Positions 8,748 through 17,456 of a stretch of DNA of 64,000 nt are shown here, piece after piece. Under the pieces are notes generated by a model, which was not told the DNA's origin, did not search any database, and saw only the letters and a list, made by a program, of their open reading frames with translations. How positions within the stretch are numbered: the stretch's first letter is position 1; the number at the start of each line of letters is the position of its first letter. Made by a program: the position numbers and the translations under genes. The stretch covers positions 682,001 through 746,000 of the forward strand of contig NZ_QJTE01000002.1 in assembly GCF_003217255.1 (NCBI RefSeq), written 5' to 3'. The DNA comes from Pseudoroseicyclus aestuarii (GTDB lineage Bacteria; Pseudomonadota; Alphaproteobacteria; Rhodobacterales; Rhodobacteraceae).

Positions 8748-9743
8748 TTACTGGGCGGCGCTGTGGATCATGTCGTCGCCGATCTCGGCGCCGTTCTCGT
8801 TGAACCAGGCGGCGGCGCCGGGATGCCAGGGCAGAACGGTGTTCTTGTCCCAGTTGTCGATCGTCGTCGTCTCGGCGGCGCGGTGGATGTTCACCATGCG
8901 CGCGTTATCCGACATCACGGTATCGACCACGGCATGCACGAAGCTGTCGGGCAGGTCGCAGTTGGCGATGGCGAAGTTCCACATCGCGACCGAGCGCGCG
9001 TCCTCGGACAGGGTCGAATAGGTGTCGGCGGGAATGGTGAACTCCGAGACGGGGAAGTTCTCCATCAGCGTCGCCTGCTCGTCCTCGGTGAACTCGACGA
9101 TGTTGATGTCGGTCTGCACCTCGAGCTGGCTGACCGCCGGGATCGGCACGCCGGCGGCGAAGGCCACGACGTCGATCAGACCGTCCTGAAGCTGGCCGCC
9201 AAGGTCGTCCCAGCTGCCGTTGCGGCGGTCGTAATCGACGCCCAGGTCGGTCAGCATCTGCGGGAAGTAGGTGTCCGAGGTGGAGCCGGCAGGGCCGAAG
9301 CCGATGCGCGCGCCGTCCGGGATATCCTCGATCGAGGAGATCCCCGAGGAGCTGAGCGCCGTCACCGAGAAGGGCGTCTGGTACATCGGGAAGATGGCGC
9401 AGGCATTGGTCATCTGCAGGCCGGGCGCGATGGGGTTGGTGCCTTCCATCGACTCGCGGGCCGGGCCCATGGTGGTCAGGCCGAAGGCGGCGTCGCCGGT
9501 ATGCACCAGCGCCATGTTCTGCATCGGGCCGCCGGTGACTTCGGCGCCGCCGGACAGGCCCAGCTCTTCGGCGACGAGGTTCGCCCAGCCGGAGCCATAG
9601 GCGAAGTAGGTGCCGCCCTGGCTGGCGGTGCCGACGGTGAAGCTGGACGGCCAGTCCGAGCGGTCGACGTCGTCCTGCGCCACGGCGGGCAGCGCAGCAA
9701 AGGCGGTGGCCGTGGCGGCCAGGGCTGTAATCAGACGGGGCAT
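8748..9743 (-). CDS. TAXI family TRAP transporter solute-binding protein
   Basis: Periplasmic binding protein of 331 aa. Signal peptide residues 1-22 (cleavage AVA-QD). The mature protein has the TAXI-family hallmark FTVGTASQGGTYFAYGSGWA, a GPARESMEG loop, IPDGARIGFGPAGSTSD and a C-terminal region ending in a WHPGAAAWFNENG-like motif. GGAGGAG upstream supports the ATG at 9743; the frame opens 14 codons earlier without signal-peptide character. It is first in a two-gene operon with the fused permease and is divergent from the AI-2E-family gene. Confidence 0.93.
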   Translation of the reverse strand: MPRLITALAATATAFAALPAVAQDDVDRSDWPSSFTVGTASQGGTYFAYGSGWANLVAEELGLSGGAEVTGGPMQNMALVHTGDAAFGLTTMGPARESMEGTNPIAPGLQMTNACAIFPMYQTPFSVTALSSSGISSIEDIPDGARIGFGPAGSTSDTYFPQMLTDLGVDYDRRNGSWDDLGGQLQDGLIDVVAFAAGVPIPAVSQLEVQTDINIVEFTEDEQATLMENFPVSEFTIPADTYSTLSEDARSVAMWNFAIANCDLPDSFVHAVVDTVMSDNARMVNIHRAAETTTIDNWDKNTVLPWHPGAAAWFNENGAEIGDDMIHSAAQ

Positions 9744-9956
9744 GTCGATCTCCTCCAGAATGGCCCGGCCCCCCGCCGGGTCCACGGAGCCTATCCCGCC
9801 ATGCCCCGCGCGATCAATGGCCGAAATCGCCCGTGATTGCTGACCTTCGCACGGTTACGGGCGCACCGAGGGGCCGGGTGGCAGGGCTTGCCCTTGCTTC
9901 GGCGGGACGCGGGGCGCATGGGAGAGGGACCTGTTGCAACGTGGAGAGGCAGCGAC

Positions 9957-10982
9957 ATGATCAGCCGGGATCTGCGCGCCGCGGCGGCCCTCGTTTCCGT
10001 GACCGTCCTCGCGCTGGCGCTGTGGCAGGTCTCTTTCGTGCTGCTGCTGGTCTTCTTCGCGGTGCTGATCGCGGTCGGCCTGCGCCACCCCGCGCAGGCG
10101 CTGGCGGGATGGACCGGGATGCCGGTCAACCTCGCGCTGGCGCTGGTGGTGCTGCTGATCGTCGCGGCGCTGGGCGGCTTTGCGATGATGCAGGGCATGC
10201 GCATCCTGACCCAGTTCGAGGAACTCTGGACCCGGATCCCCGAGGCGGTGACCGGGCTGGAAGAGCGTCTGCGCGACAGCCGCATGGGCGGGATGCTGGT
10301 CCGCCGGATGGAGGGCTCGGGCGAGGGCGGCGGCATGAACGTCATGGGCGCCATCGGCGGCACGCTCGTGACCCTTGGCGGGGCGGGGGCCAACATCGTG
10401 GTCGTGCTGACGCTGTCGATCTTCCTGGCGACGAAGCCGGAGTTCTATCGGCGCGGGATGGTGAAGCTGGTGCCGCCGCAGCACCGTCCGCGCGCGGACC
10501 AGATCTGCCACGATATCGGCCGCGGGCTCTGGTACTGGCTGCTGGGGCAGCTGGTCGACATGCTGGCGGTGGCGGCGCTCGTCTTCCTCGGCCTGTGGCT
10601 GCTGGGCGTGCCGCTGCCGCTGACGCTGGCATTGATCGCGGGCCTGCTGAACTTCGTGCCCTTCGTCGGGCCGATCATCAGCGTGGTGCCCGCCATCCTC
10701 GTCGCGCTGAGCGAGGGGATGGGCACGGTCGTCTGGGTCGGGCTGCTGTACCTCACGGTGCAGCAGATCGAGGGGAACGTCATCATGCCGCTGGTGCAGC
10801 AGCGCACCACGGCGATCCCGCCGGCCCTGACCATCGTGGCGGTGGCGCTGTTCGGGGTGCTCTTCGGCTTGATCGGCGTGCTTCTGGCGACGCCGCTGCT
10901 GCTGGTCGCGATGATCCTCGTCCAGAAGCTCTGGGTCGAGGATACGCTGGGCGACCGCGAGGACGCCCAGCCCGAGGATTAG
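9957..10982 (+). CDS. AI-2E family transporter (PerM/YdiK-like)
   Basis: Polytopic inner-membrane protein of 341 aa. Hydrophobic segments cover about residues 6-55, followed by a soluble middle segment (70-125), then further membrane segments. The C-terminal core shows [21 protein letters not shown] and the strongly conserved [14 protein letters not shown] and [20 protein letters not shown]. Members have been linked to AI-2 export, Na+/H+ antiport or permease functions, so the substrate is not assigned. The ATG at 9957 has GGAGAGG upstream. Its stop codon interlocks with that of convergent dapA (TTAG). Confidence 0.88.
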   Translation: MISRDLRAAAALVSVTVLALALWQVSFVLLLVFFAVLIAVGLRHPAQALAGWTGMPVNLALALVVLLIVAALGGFAMMQGMRILTQFEELWTRIPEAVTGLEERLRDSRMGGMLVRRMEGSGEGGGMNVMGAIGGTLVTLGGAGANIVVVLTLSIFLATKPEFYRRGMVKLVPPQHRPRADQICHDIGRGLWYWLLGQLVDMLAVAALVFLGLWLLGVPLPLTLALIAGLLNFVPFVGPIISVVPAILVALSEGMGTVVWVGLLYLTVQQIEGNVIMPLVQQRTTAIPPALTIVAVALFGVLFGLIGVLLATPLLLVAMILVQKLWVEDTLGDREDAQPED

Positions 10983-11851
10983 TCCAGCAGCCCGGCGCCG
11001 CGCATCGCCGCCTCGATCGCGGTGCGCACCGGCGCGCTGGGCAGCGCGAGGGGCGAGCGGACATCGGCGCTGCACAGGCCCAGCAGCGAGAGGCCGTACT
11101 TCGCCCCCACCAGACCGGGCTCGGTGAAGATCGCCTCGTGCAGCGGCATCAGCAGGTCCTGCAGGCGCAGCGCCTCGGCGTAGTCGCCCGTCAGGCTCGC
11201 CGCCTGCATCCGCGCGCAAAGCGCCGGGGCCACGTTGGCGGTGACGCTGATGCAGCCCCGCCCGCCCATCGCGTTGAAGCCGACGGCGGTCGCATCCTCG
11301 CCCGAGATCTGGACGAAGTCCGTCCCGCAGGCGATCCGCTGCCGCGCCACCCGCGCCAGATCGCCGGTCGCGTCCTTGACGCCGAAGATGCCGGGCAGCT
11401 TCGCCAGCTCGGCCATGGTCGCGACGCTCATGTCGACGGCAGAGCGGCCGGGGATGTTGTAGATCAGCACCGGCAGCCCGGCCTCGGCGGCGGCGGTGTA
11501 ATGGGCCACCAGGCCCGCCTGCGTCGGCTTGTTGTAATAGGGCGTGACGACCATCGCACCATCGGCACCGGCGCTTTTCGCGGCCTCGATCAGGCGCACC
11601 GTCTCGGCGGTGTTGTTCGACCCGGCGCCGGCGATCACCGGCACCCGACCCGCGGCATGGCGCACCACCTCGGCCACGACGGCGTCATGCTCCTCGTGGG
11701 TCAGGGTCGGGCTTTCGCCGGTGGTGCCGGCGGGCACGAGGCCGGTGGTGCCCTGCTCGATGTGCCAGTCCACCAGCCGTTTCAGCGCGCTGCGATCCAG
11801 CTGACCCCCGGTGAAGGGCGTGACGAGGGCGACGAGCGATCCCTGGATCAT
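10979..11851 (-). CDS. dapA: 4-hydroxy-tetrahydrodipicolinate synthase
   Basis: First committed enzyme of lysine/diaminopimelate synthesis: condenses pyruvate with aspartate semialdehyde. 290 aa, close to the usual 292. Active-site residues are in place: [10 protein letters not shown] (41-50, Thr44-Thr45), PYYNKPTQ (104-111), YNIPGRS (131-137, Tyr131 and Arg136) and the Schiff-base lysine in GVKDATGD (157-164, Lys159). The full canonical set separates it from the divergent relative at 21336. I chose the ATG at 11851 because the family begins [13 protein letters not shown]; the frame continues 26 codons upstream with no family resemblance. It is divergent from the lytic transglycosylase gene. 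Confidence 0.95.
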   Translation of the reverse strand: MIQGSLVALVTPFTGGQLDRSALKRLVDWHIEQGTTGLVPAGTTGESPTLTHEEHDAVVAEVVRHAAGRVPVIAGAGSNNTAETVRLIEAAKSAGADGAMVVTPYYNKPTQAGLVAHYTAAAEAGLPVLIYNIPGRSAVDMSVATMAELAKLPGIFGVKDATGDLARVARQRIACGTDFVQISGEDATAVGFNAMGGRGCISVTANVAPALCARMQAASLTGDYAEALRLQDLLMPLHEAIFTEPGLVGAKYGLSLLGLCSADVRSPLALPSAPVRTAIEAAMRGAGLLD

Positions 11852-11960
11852 GTGGGGCGTCCTGCTGCGGGGAAATTGCGCGGCTGTCCTAGCCGCAATC
11901 CGCCGCCTTGCCAAGTTCGTGAGTTGCATCGCCCCCGCGCCCCGTTACGGTCCCGGCCCG

Positions 11961-14003
11961 ATGAAAGCCGCCGTCCTTGCCCTGATCCTCACCCTCTCGC
12001 CCGGCGCCGCCCTCGCGCAGGGGCATGCCGATGTCGTCGCCGCGATGGAGGCCGGCAGCTGGGACCGCGCCTATGCGCTGGCCGCGCAGGGCGTGCAGAC
12101 CGACCTCGTCACATGGGAACGGCTGCGCGCCGGCGACGGGGATTTCGCCGAATACGCCGCCTTCCTGTCCGACCATGCCGATTGGCCCGGCCTTGATGCC
12201 ATTCGGTCGGAGGGCGAGCGCGCGATCCCCGGCTGGGCCGATCCCGCGCAGGTCATCGCCTTCTTCGGCAACGAGGATCCGCTGACCGGCGAGGGCGTCG
12301 CCGCGCTGGCCGAGGCGCTTATGGACGCCGGCCGCTTCGCCGAGGCGGAATCGGTGCTGATCCAGGCCTGGATGTCGCTTGGCCTCGACGACGACGGCTT
12401 CGACGCGCTGATCGGCCCCTACGGTGCGGTGCTCGCGCCCTTCCACGTGGCGCGGGTCGACGCGATGCTCTGGCGCTGGCGGGTCACCGATGCCGGCCGT
12501 CTGCTCGACCGCCTGCCCGAGGATCAGAGCCTGCTGGCCGAGGCGCGGATCGCCCTGATCCGCGATGCCGCCGACGTCGAGACGCGGCTCGCTGCCGTCC
12601 CCGAGGCGCTGCGCGAGGAGCCGGGCCTTGCCTACGACCGCTTCAACCGCTTCGCCAGCCGGGGCGATTACACCAATGCCATCGCCATCCTCGGCACCCG
12701 CACCGCCAGTGCCGATGGGCTGGGCGATCCCTTCCGCTGGGCCAGCTGGCGCGCCGCGCTCGCGCGCTGGACCATGCGCGACGGCCGCCCGCAGGAGGCC
12801 TATGATCTGGCCAGCAGCCACCACCTGACCTCGGGCAGCCAGTGGGCGGATCTCGAATGGCTGTCGGGCTACATCGCGCTGCGCCACCTCAACAGCCCCG
12901 GCATCGCGCTGCAGCATTTCCGCGCGCTCGAGGCGGATGTGGAAAGCCCGATCTCCATCGCCCGCGCCGGCTACTGGACCGGCCGCGCGCTCGAGGCGCT
13001 GGGCCAGCCCGACGATGCGGCGCTGGCCTTCGCCCGGGCAGCGCAGCAGCAGACCGCCTTCTACGGCCTTCTCGCCGCCGAACGTCTGGGCCTGTCGCTG
13101 GACCCGGCCCTGACCGGGCAGGAGGCCTTTCCAGATTGGCGCGAGGCTGCCTTCCTCGCCGATCCGCGCGCGCAGGCGCTGCGGCTGTCGCTTCAGGGCG
13201 GCGACCGGGGCGCGGCGGTGCAGTTCACCGTCGCCCTCGCGCAGGATCTGGATCGCACCGGCCTCGCGCAGCTCGGCGCCATGGTGGCCGAGGAGGGAGA
13301 GCCCTTCTTCGCGCTGATCGTCGGCAAGCAGGGCGCCGCGCGCGGGATCACCCTGCCGGAGTTCTACTTTCCGCTGCACGGTCTGAAGGACATGGAGCTG
13401 CCGGTCGAGCCGGCGCTCGCCCTGTCGATTGCCCGGCGCGAGAGCGAGTTCAACCCGGTGATCGGCAGTCCCGTCGGCGCGCTTGGCCTGATGCAGCTGA
13501 TGCCCGGCACCGCCGAAGAGGTCTCTCGCGGGTTGGGGCTGGCCTATTCCCGCGGCCGGCTGACCTCGGACTGGGAATACAACGCCACGCTGGGCAGCCG
13601 CTACCTTGCCGGTCTCGAGGAGGAGTTCGGCGAAAGCCCGGTGATGATCGCCGCCGGCTACAATGCCGGCCCCTCGCGCCCCTCGCAGTGGATGGCGCAG
13701 CGCGGCGATCCGCGCCGGGGGCAGGCCGATATCGTCGACTGGATCGAGAGCATCCCCTTCACCGAGACGCGGAACTACGTGATGCGCGTGACGGAATCGA
13801 TCCCGGTCTACCGCGCCCGGCTGAGCGGGCAGGCCGGTCCCGTCCGCTTCACCGAGCTTCTGGAAGGGCGGCCACCCTTCATCCGGCCCGTGCCGCGCCC
13901 CGCCTCGCCGGTCGCGGCGGTCGCCGGTGTCCCCACCGCCGCCGCTCGCAGTGCCGATCCCCTGCCGGGGGCGCCGCGCCCCGAACCGCGTCCGCCGCGT
14001 TAG
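11961..14003 (+). CDS. Soluble lytic murein transglycosylase (Slt70-like)
   Basis: Periplasmic peptidoglycan-cleaving enzyme of 680 aa. Signal peptide residues 1-20 (cleavage ALA-QG). A long alpha-superhelical region with TPR-like repeats covers about residues 25-450. The C-terminal SLT catalytic domain follows, with SIARRESEFNPVIGSPVGAL (catalytic Glu in the ES motif), LMQLMPGTAEEVS, a YNATLGSRYL segment and AAGYNAGPSRPSQW. A proline-rich tail closes the protein. The frame opens 50 codons earlier, but the signal peptide fixes the start at 11961. Its stop interlocks (TTAG) with that of the convergent DMT gene. Confidence 0.93.
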   Translation: MKAAVLALILTLSPGAALAQGHADVVAAMEAGSWDRAYALAAQGVQTDLVTWERLRAGDGDFAEYAAFLSDHADWPGLDAIRSEGERAIPGWADPAQVIAFFGNEDPLTGEGVAALAEALMDAGRFAEAESVLIQAWMSLGLDDDGFDALIGPYGAVLAPFHVARVDAMLWRWRVTDAGRLLDRLPEDQSLLAEARIALIRDAADVETRLAAVPEALREEPGLAYDRFNRFASRGDYTNAIAILGTRTASADGLGDPFRWASWRAALARWTMRDGRPQEAYDLASSHHLTSGSQWADLEWLSGYIALRHLNSPGIALQHFRALEADVESPISIARAGYWTGRALEALGQPDDAALAFARAAQQQTAFYGLLAAERLGLSLDPALTGQEAFPDWREAAFLADPRAQALRLSLQGGDRGAAVQFTVALAQDLDRTGLAQLGAMVAEEGEPFFALIVGKQGAARGITLPEFYFPLHGLKDMELPVEPALALSIARRESEFNPVIGSPVGALGLMQLMPGTAEEVSRGLGLAYSRGRLTSDWEYNATLGSRYLAGLEEEFGESPVMIAAGYNAGPSRPSQWMAQRGDPRRGQADIVDWIESIPFTETRNYVMRVTESIPVYRARLSGQAGPVRFTELLEGRPPFIRPVPRPASPVAAVAGVPTAAARSADPLPGAPRPEPRPPR

Positions 14004-14872
14004 GCCGCCTTCGCGCGGCGCCTTGCCCGGAACAGGGTGAAGAGCCCGGCGCTGACGACGATGGCGGCGCCGATGGCGACATGCGGCTCCAGCGTCTCGC
14101 CGAAGACGGTGATGCCGAGCGAGGCCGCGAAAACCAGCTGCAGGTAGGCGAAGGGCTGCACGGCGCTCGCCTCCGCGACCTCGTAGGTCTTGATCAGCAG
14201 CCAGTGGCCCAGCGCGCCCGAGACGCAAAGGCAGCCCATCAGGGCCCAGTCGGTGCCCGTCATCGGCTCCCAATGCCACAGGCCCACCGCGGTCATCGCC
14301 ACGGCGCCCACCGTGCCGGTCCAGAAAAAGCTCGTCGCGCTGCTGTCGCGCCGCGCGACGTAGCGGTTCAGCAGGCCGTAGAGTGCGAAGCAGAAGGCTG
14401 CCGCCAGCGGGAAGACCGCCTCTGGGGCGAAGACGCCGAAGCCCGGCTGCAGGATCACCAGCACCCCGACAAAGCCGATGCCCGCCGCCGTCCAGCGCCG
14501 CCAGCCCACGACCTCGCCCAGGATCGGGCCGGAGAGGGCGCTGATGATCAGCGGGTAGCAGGCGAAGATCGCATGGCTCTCGACCAGCCCGAGGGCGACG
14601 AAGCCCAGCACCATAATGCAGATCTCGCCGGCCAGCAGCAGCCCGCGAAAGGCCTGCAGGACCGGCTGCGGCGTGCGCGCGGCGGCGCGGATGCTGCCCG
14701 ACTGCCGCTTGGCGATGGCGATGACGAAGGCGGCGAAGAACCAGTAGCGCACCATCACGACCATCAGGACGTTGTAGTTGCGGCCCAGGTGCTGCGACAG
14801 CCCGTCCTGCATGGCGAAGACGAAGGTGGCGGCGATCATGAAGATCACGCCGAGGCGGATGTCGTTGCGCAT
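14000..14872 (-). CDS. DMT superfamily (EamA) transporter
   Basis: Inner-membrane exporter-type protein of 290 aa with two EamA repeats of about five membrane segments each. The N-terminal MRNDIRLGVIFMIAATFVFA helix and the loop MQDGLSQHLGR are typical of the RhaT/RarD-like branch; the second repeat begins around residue 148 and ends in LEPHVAIGAAIVVSAGLFTL followed by a basic tail. Its ATG overlaps the mnmD stop by one base, so it is translated behind mnmD although the functions look unrelated. Substrate unknown; amino acid or metabolite efflux is typical. Confidence 0.88.
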   Translation of the reverse strand: MRNDIRLGVIFMIAATFVFAMQDGLSQHLGRNYNVLMVVMVRYWFFAAFVIAIAKRQSGSIRAAARTPQPVLQAFRGLLLAGEICIMVLGFVALGLVESHAIFACYPLIISALSGPILGEVVGWRRWTAAGIGFVGVLVILQPGFGVFAPEAVFPLAAAFCFALYGLLNRYVARRDSSATSFFWTGTVGAVAMTAVGLWHWEPMTGTDWALMGCLCVSGALGHWLLIKTYEVAEASAVQPFAYLQLVFAASLGITVFGETLEPHVAIGAAIVVSAGLFTLFRARRRAKAA

Positions 14873-15528
14873 CAGTCGGGCTTTCGGGCTGCGGTCATGT
14901 GGCGCTTGCGCCCGTATCCGCTGCGCCGCTCCACCGCCAGCCCCGCCGCCTCGAGCGCGCGGCGCACGTGACCGGCGGCGGTATAGGTGGCCAGCGTCCC
15001 GCCCGGCGCGGTATGGGCGGCGACTGCCTCCAGCAACTCAGCGCCCCATAGCTCGGGGTTCTTGGCCGGGGAAAAACCGTCGAGGAACCAGGCATCCGCC
15101 AGCCCGTCCCAGGCGGGCAGGGTCTGCCGCGCATCGCCGAGGATCAGATCGACCTCCAGCCCCGGCCAGACCTCCACCGCGCCTTGCCCCAGCCGGTCCC
15201 AGGCCGCCAGCAGCGGCGCGGCATCGAGGTCGGGGAAGGCCGCCAGCGCGCGGCCTGCATCCTCCCGCGTCAGGGGAAAGGCCTCGAAGCTGGTGAAGCG
15301 CAGCGGCAGATCGCCGCGCAGCGCGTTCAGCGCCAGAAGGTTCAGGCCCGTGCCGAAGCCCAGCTCCGCGATGCGGAACCCCGCCCGCAGCCGCGCGGGC
15401 AGGTCGTTGCCGCCGAAGAAGACGTGCCGCGTCTCTTCCAGCCCCGAGGCGAGCGAGAAGTAGGGATCGTCGAAACGGCGCGAGACGGGCGTGCCCTCCT
15501 CGGTCCAGTCGAGCGCATCTGTCGTCAT
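14872..15528 (-). CDS. mnmD: tRNA 5-methylaminomethyl-2-thiouridine methyltransferase (MnmD half of MnmC)
   Basis: SAM-dependent methyltransferase of 218 aa that completes mnm5s2U at the wobble position of tRNAs. Motifs: ELGFGTGLNLLALNAL (SAM site, about residues 53-68), VEVWPGLEVDLILGDARQTL and FLDGFSPAKNPELWGAELL (the MnmC-type substrate motif), ending with YGRKRHMTAARKPD. In E. coli this domain is fused to an FAD oxidase in bifunctional MnmC; here the oxidase half is a separate, divergent gene at 15579. I chose the ATG at 15528 (MTTDALDW); the frame continues 19 codons upstream. Confidence 0.88.
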   Translation of the reverse strand: MTTDALDWTEEGTPVSRRFDDPYFSLASGLEETRHVFFGGNDLPARLRAGFRIAELGFGTGLNLLALNALRGDLPLRFTSFEAFPLTREDAGRALAAFPDLDAAPLLAAWDRLGQGAVEVWPGLEVDLILGDARQTLPAWDGLADAWFLDGFSPAKNPELWGAELLEAVAAHTAPGGTLATYTAAGHVRRALEAAGLAVERRSGYGRKRHMTAARKPD

Positions 15529-15578
15529 GGCAAAGGGTCCTGTAGGGATCGGCGCGACACTGCAGAGGCGGGCGGGCG

Positions 15579-16619
15579 ATGGCAACGGCGGACGTGACGG
15601 TGATGGGGGCGGGGATCTTCGGCCTTGCCGCGGCTGTGGCCTGCGGACGGGGCGGCGCCCATGTGCGGGTGATCGATCCCGGCGGCGTCGCGGCGGGCGC
15701 CTCCGGCGGCATCGTCGGCGCGCTGGCGCCCCATGCCCCGGACGAGGACCGCTGGGACGCGCTCAAGACCTTCCAGCTCGACGCGCTTCTGATGGCCGAG
15801 GAGTACTGGGCCGACATCGCCCGTCTCTCGGGGCGCGACCCGGGCTATGCCCGGACGGGCCGGCTTCAGCCGGTCGAGGGGGAGGCCGCCCTCGCGCGGG
15901 CCGAGGGGCGGACCGACGCTGCCGCCAGCCTCTGGCAGGGCCGGGCCGAGTGGCGCGTCATCCCCGCGCCCGGCGGCGGCTGGGGGCCGGAGGGCGGCAT
16001 GGTGATCCACGACACGCTGTCGGCCCGCATCGCCCCGCGCGCTGCCTGCGCCGCGCTCAGGGCCGCGCTCGAGGCGCTGGGCGGAGAGGTCGTGCCCGAG
16101 GGGCATCCCGAAGGCGCCGTCATCTGGGCCACCGGGGCCGCCGGGCTCGAGGAGTTGAACGCCCTTGCGGGGCGCGAGGTCGGGCGCGGCATCAAGGGGC
16201 AGGCCGCCCTGCTGCAGCACGATGCCGCCGCGCTGCCGCAGCTTTCGGCGCCGGGCCTGCATGTCGTGCCGCATGGCGACGGCACGGTGGCGATCGGCTC
16301 CACCTCCGAGCGGGAGTGGGAGGTGGAAGGCCCCGACGATCAACTGAATGCCGTGATCGCCCGCGCCCGCGCGCTGGTCCCGGCGCTGGCCGAGGCGCCG
16401 GTGATCGAGCGCTGGGCCGGCATCCGCCCCAGGGCGCGGACCCGCGCGCCGATGCTGGGGCCGCACCCTTTCCGGCAGAACGCCTGGATCGCCAATGGCG
16501 GCTTCAAGATCGGCCTCGCCCTCGCGCCGCTGGCCGGAGAGCTGCTGGCCGACCTCGTCCTGTCCGGCGAGAACCGCATCCCGGAGGAGTTCGACCCCGA
16601 GGCCAGCCTGACCGCCTGA
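15579..16619 (+). CDS. FAD-dependent oxidoreductase, probable tRNA cmnm5(s2)U oxidase (MnmC C-terminal half)
   Basis: DAO-family flavoenzyme of 346 aa. The N-terminal dinucleotide fold VMGAGIFGLAAAVACGRGG (8-26) binds FAD. The C-terminal part has GWAGIRPRARTRAPMLGP and WIANGGFKIGLALAPLAGEL, the FAD-closing segment seen in MnmC and glycine-oxidase (ThiO) proteins. Because it lies 50 bp from and divergent to mnmD, the best inference is that it converts cmnm5U to nm5U, supplying the MnmD substrate. A generic amino-acid oxidase remains possible. It converges on the 16638 regulator gene with an 18-bp gap. Confidence 0.75.
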   Translation: MATADVTVMGAGIFGLAAAVACGRGGAHVRVIDPGGVAAGASGGIVGALAPHAPDEDRWDALKTFQLDALLMAEEYWADIARLSGRDPGYARTGRLQPVEGEAALARAEGRTDAAASLWQGRAEWRVIPAPGGGWGPEGGMVIHDTLSARIAPRAACAALRAALEALGGEVVPEGHPEGAVIWATGAAGLEELNALAGREVGRGIKGQAALLQHDAAALPQLSAPGLHVVPHGDGTVAIGSTSEREWEVEGPDDQLNAVIARARALVPALAEAPVIERWAGIRPRARTRAPMLGPHPFRQNAWIANGGFKIGLALAPLAGELLADLVLSGENRIPEEFDPEASLTA

Positions 16620-16637
16620 GCCGCGCGCGGCTGGCGG

Positions 16638-17354
16638 TCAACCGGGGCGCTGGTCGTCCAGCGTGCCGCCCAGCGCGAGGGTCAGGGAATTGTCGACATG
16701 GCGGGCGAGGGCGGCGCGCGCCTCGACCAGATCGCCCTCGGCCAGGGGCCGCAGGAAGGCAAGATGCTCACGGATCACCCGCTCGGCGTTGAAGGGCGTG
16801 ACCTTGATGCGGGACTGCACGGCCATGCGGATCTTGATCGCTGTCGTGCGGTAGACGTTGTCCACGAGCCCGTTGTGATCGGCCGCGATCATCTGCTTGT
16901 GCATCGCCCAGTCGAGGTCCTGCACCTCCTTCGACTTCACCTCTGAGCGGTCATCGCGGACCTCGCTCGTCAGCGCCTCGTGGCGGGTCAGCCAGTGGAG
17001 CAGGGTCTCGCGGGGGAGGTTCCGGTAGGCCGCCTCTACCGCGCCGAGCTCCAGCCGCCGGCGCAGGCCATAGGCGTCGCGCACGAAAGAGACATCGAGG
17101 CTGGGGATCATCAGGCCGCGCTTGGGCAGGGTCTGCAGAAGGCCCTCGGCCTCGAGCCGGGGAATCGCCTCGCGGATCGAGCCGAGGCTTGAGCCGGTCA
17201 TCTGCACCAGCTCGCGCTGCGACACGAGGCGGCCCGGCGCAAGCTCGCCGCGGTCCAGCAGCACCTCGATCCGGTCATAGGCCGTCTGCCGCAGCAGGTG
17301 CGCATCCCCCGGGCGGTCGGGATCAAGCGCGGTCGTCTGGTCGGTATCATTCAT
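16638..17354 (-). CDS. GntR family transcriptional regulator, FCD subfamily
   Basis: Transcription factor of 238 aa. N-terminal winged helix-turn-helix (about 22-90): YDRIEVLLDRGELAPGRLVS, QRELVQMTGSSLGSIREAIP and RLEAEGLLQTLPKRGLMI. An all-helical C-terminal FCD ligand domain (about 100-230) follows, with the expected acidic and histidine residues (DLDWAMHKQMIAADHNGLV, IREHLAFLRPL, ALARHVDNSLTL) that bind a metal and a carboxylate effector. It is divergent from the TRAP operon at 17457 and is very likely its repressor, responding to the imported acid or a breakdown product. The start at 17354 has no strong ribosome-binding site; an in-frame ATG 17 codons upstream is an alternative. Confidence 0.9.
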   Translation of the reverse strand: MNDTDQTTALDPDRPGDAHLLRQTAYDRIEVLLDRGELAPGRLVSQRELVQMTGSSLGSIREAIPRLEAEGLLQTLPKRGLMIPSLDVSFVRDAYGLRRRLELGAVEAAYRNLPRETLLHWLTRHEALTSEVRDDRSEVKSKEVQDLDWAMHKQMIAADHNGLVDNVYRTTAIKIRMAVQSRIKVTPFNAERVIREHLAFLRPLAEGDLVEARAALARHVDNSLTLALGGTLDDQRPG

Positions 17355-17456
17355 GCAAGAAACAGTGACTAAACTTTTGGCAACTTGCAAACCTTCAACT
17401 GACATGTTAGCGACATGTGTGCAAATTAATGCACTCGGAGAGGAAAGGGAGGAACG
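17355..17456. promoter_or_regulatory. Divergent regulator/TRAP operon control region with candidate operators
   Basis: The 102-bp gap is AT-rich against its GC-rich surroundings and holds several symmetric elements: GCAACTTGC (17380-17388), a direct repeat of GACATGT at 17401 and 17412, and GTGCA-AATTAA-TGCAC (17419-17434) directly before the GGAGG-type ribosome-binding site of dctP. Any could be the site of the FCD regulator; the 17419 palindrome is placed to block transcription or loading at dctP. Confidence 0.55.

Noticed and set aside
9833-12196. A 787-codon frame crossing the AI-2E gene, dapA and the start of slt
   Set aside because: It runs through three well-supported genes in other frames or strands and has shadow composition.
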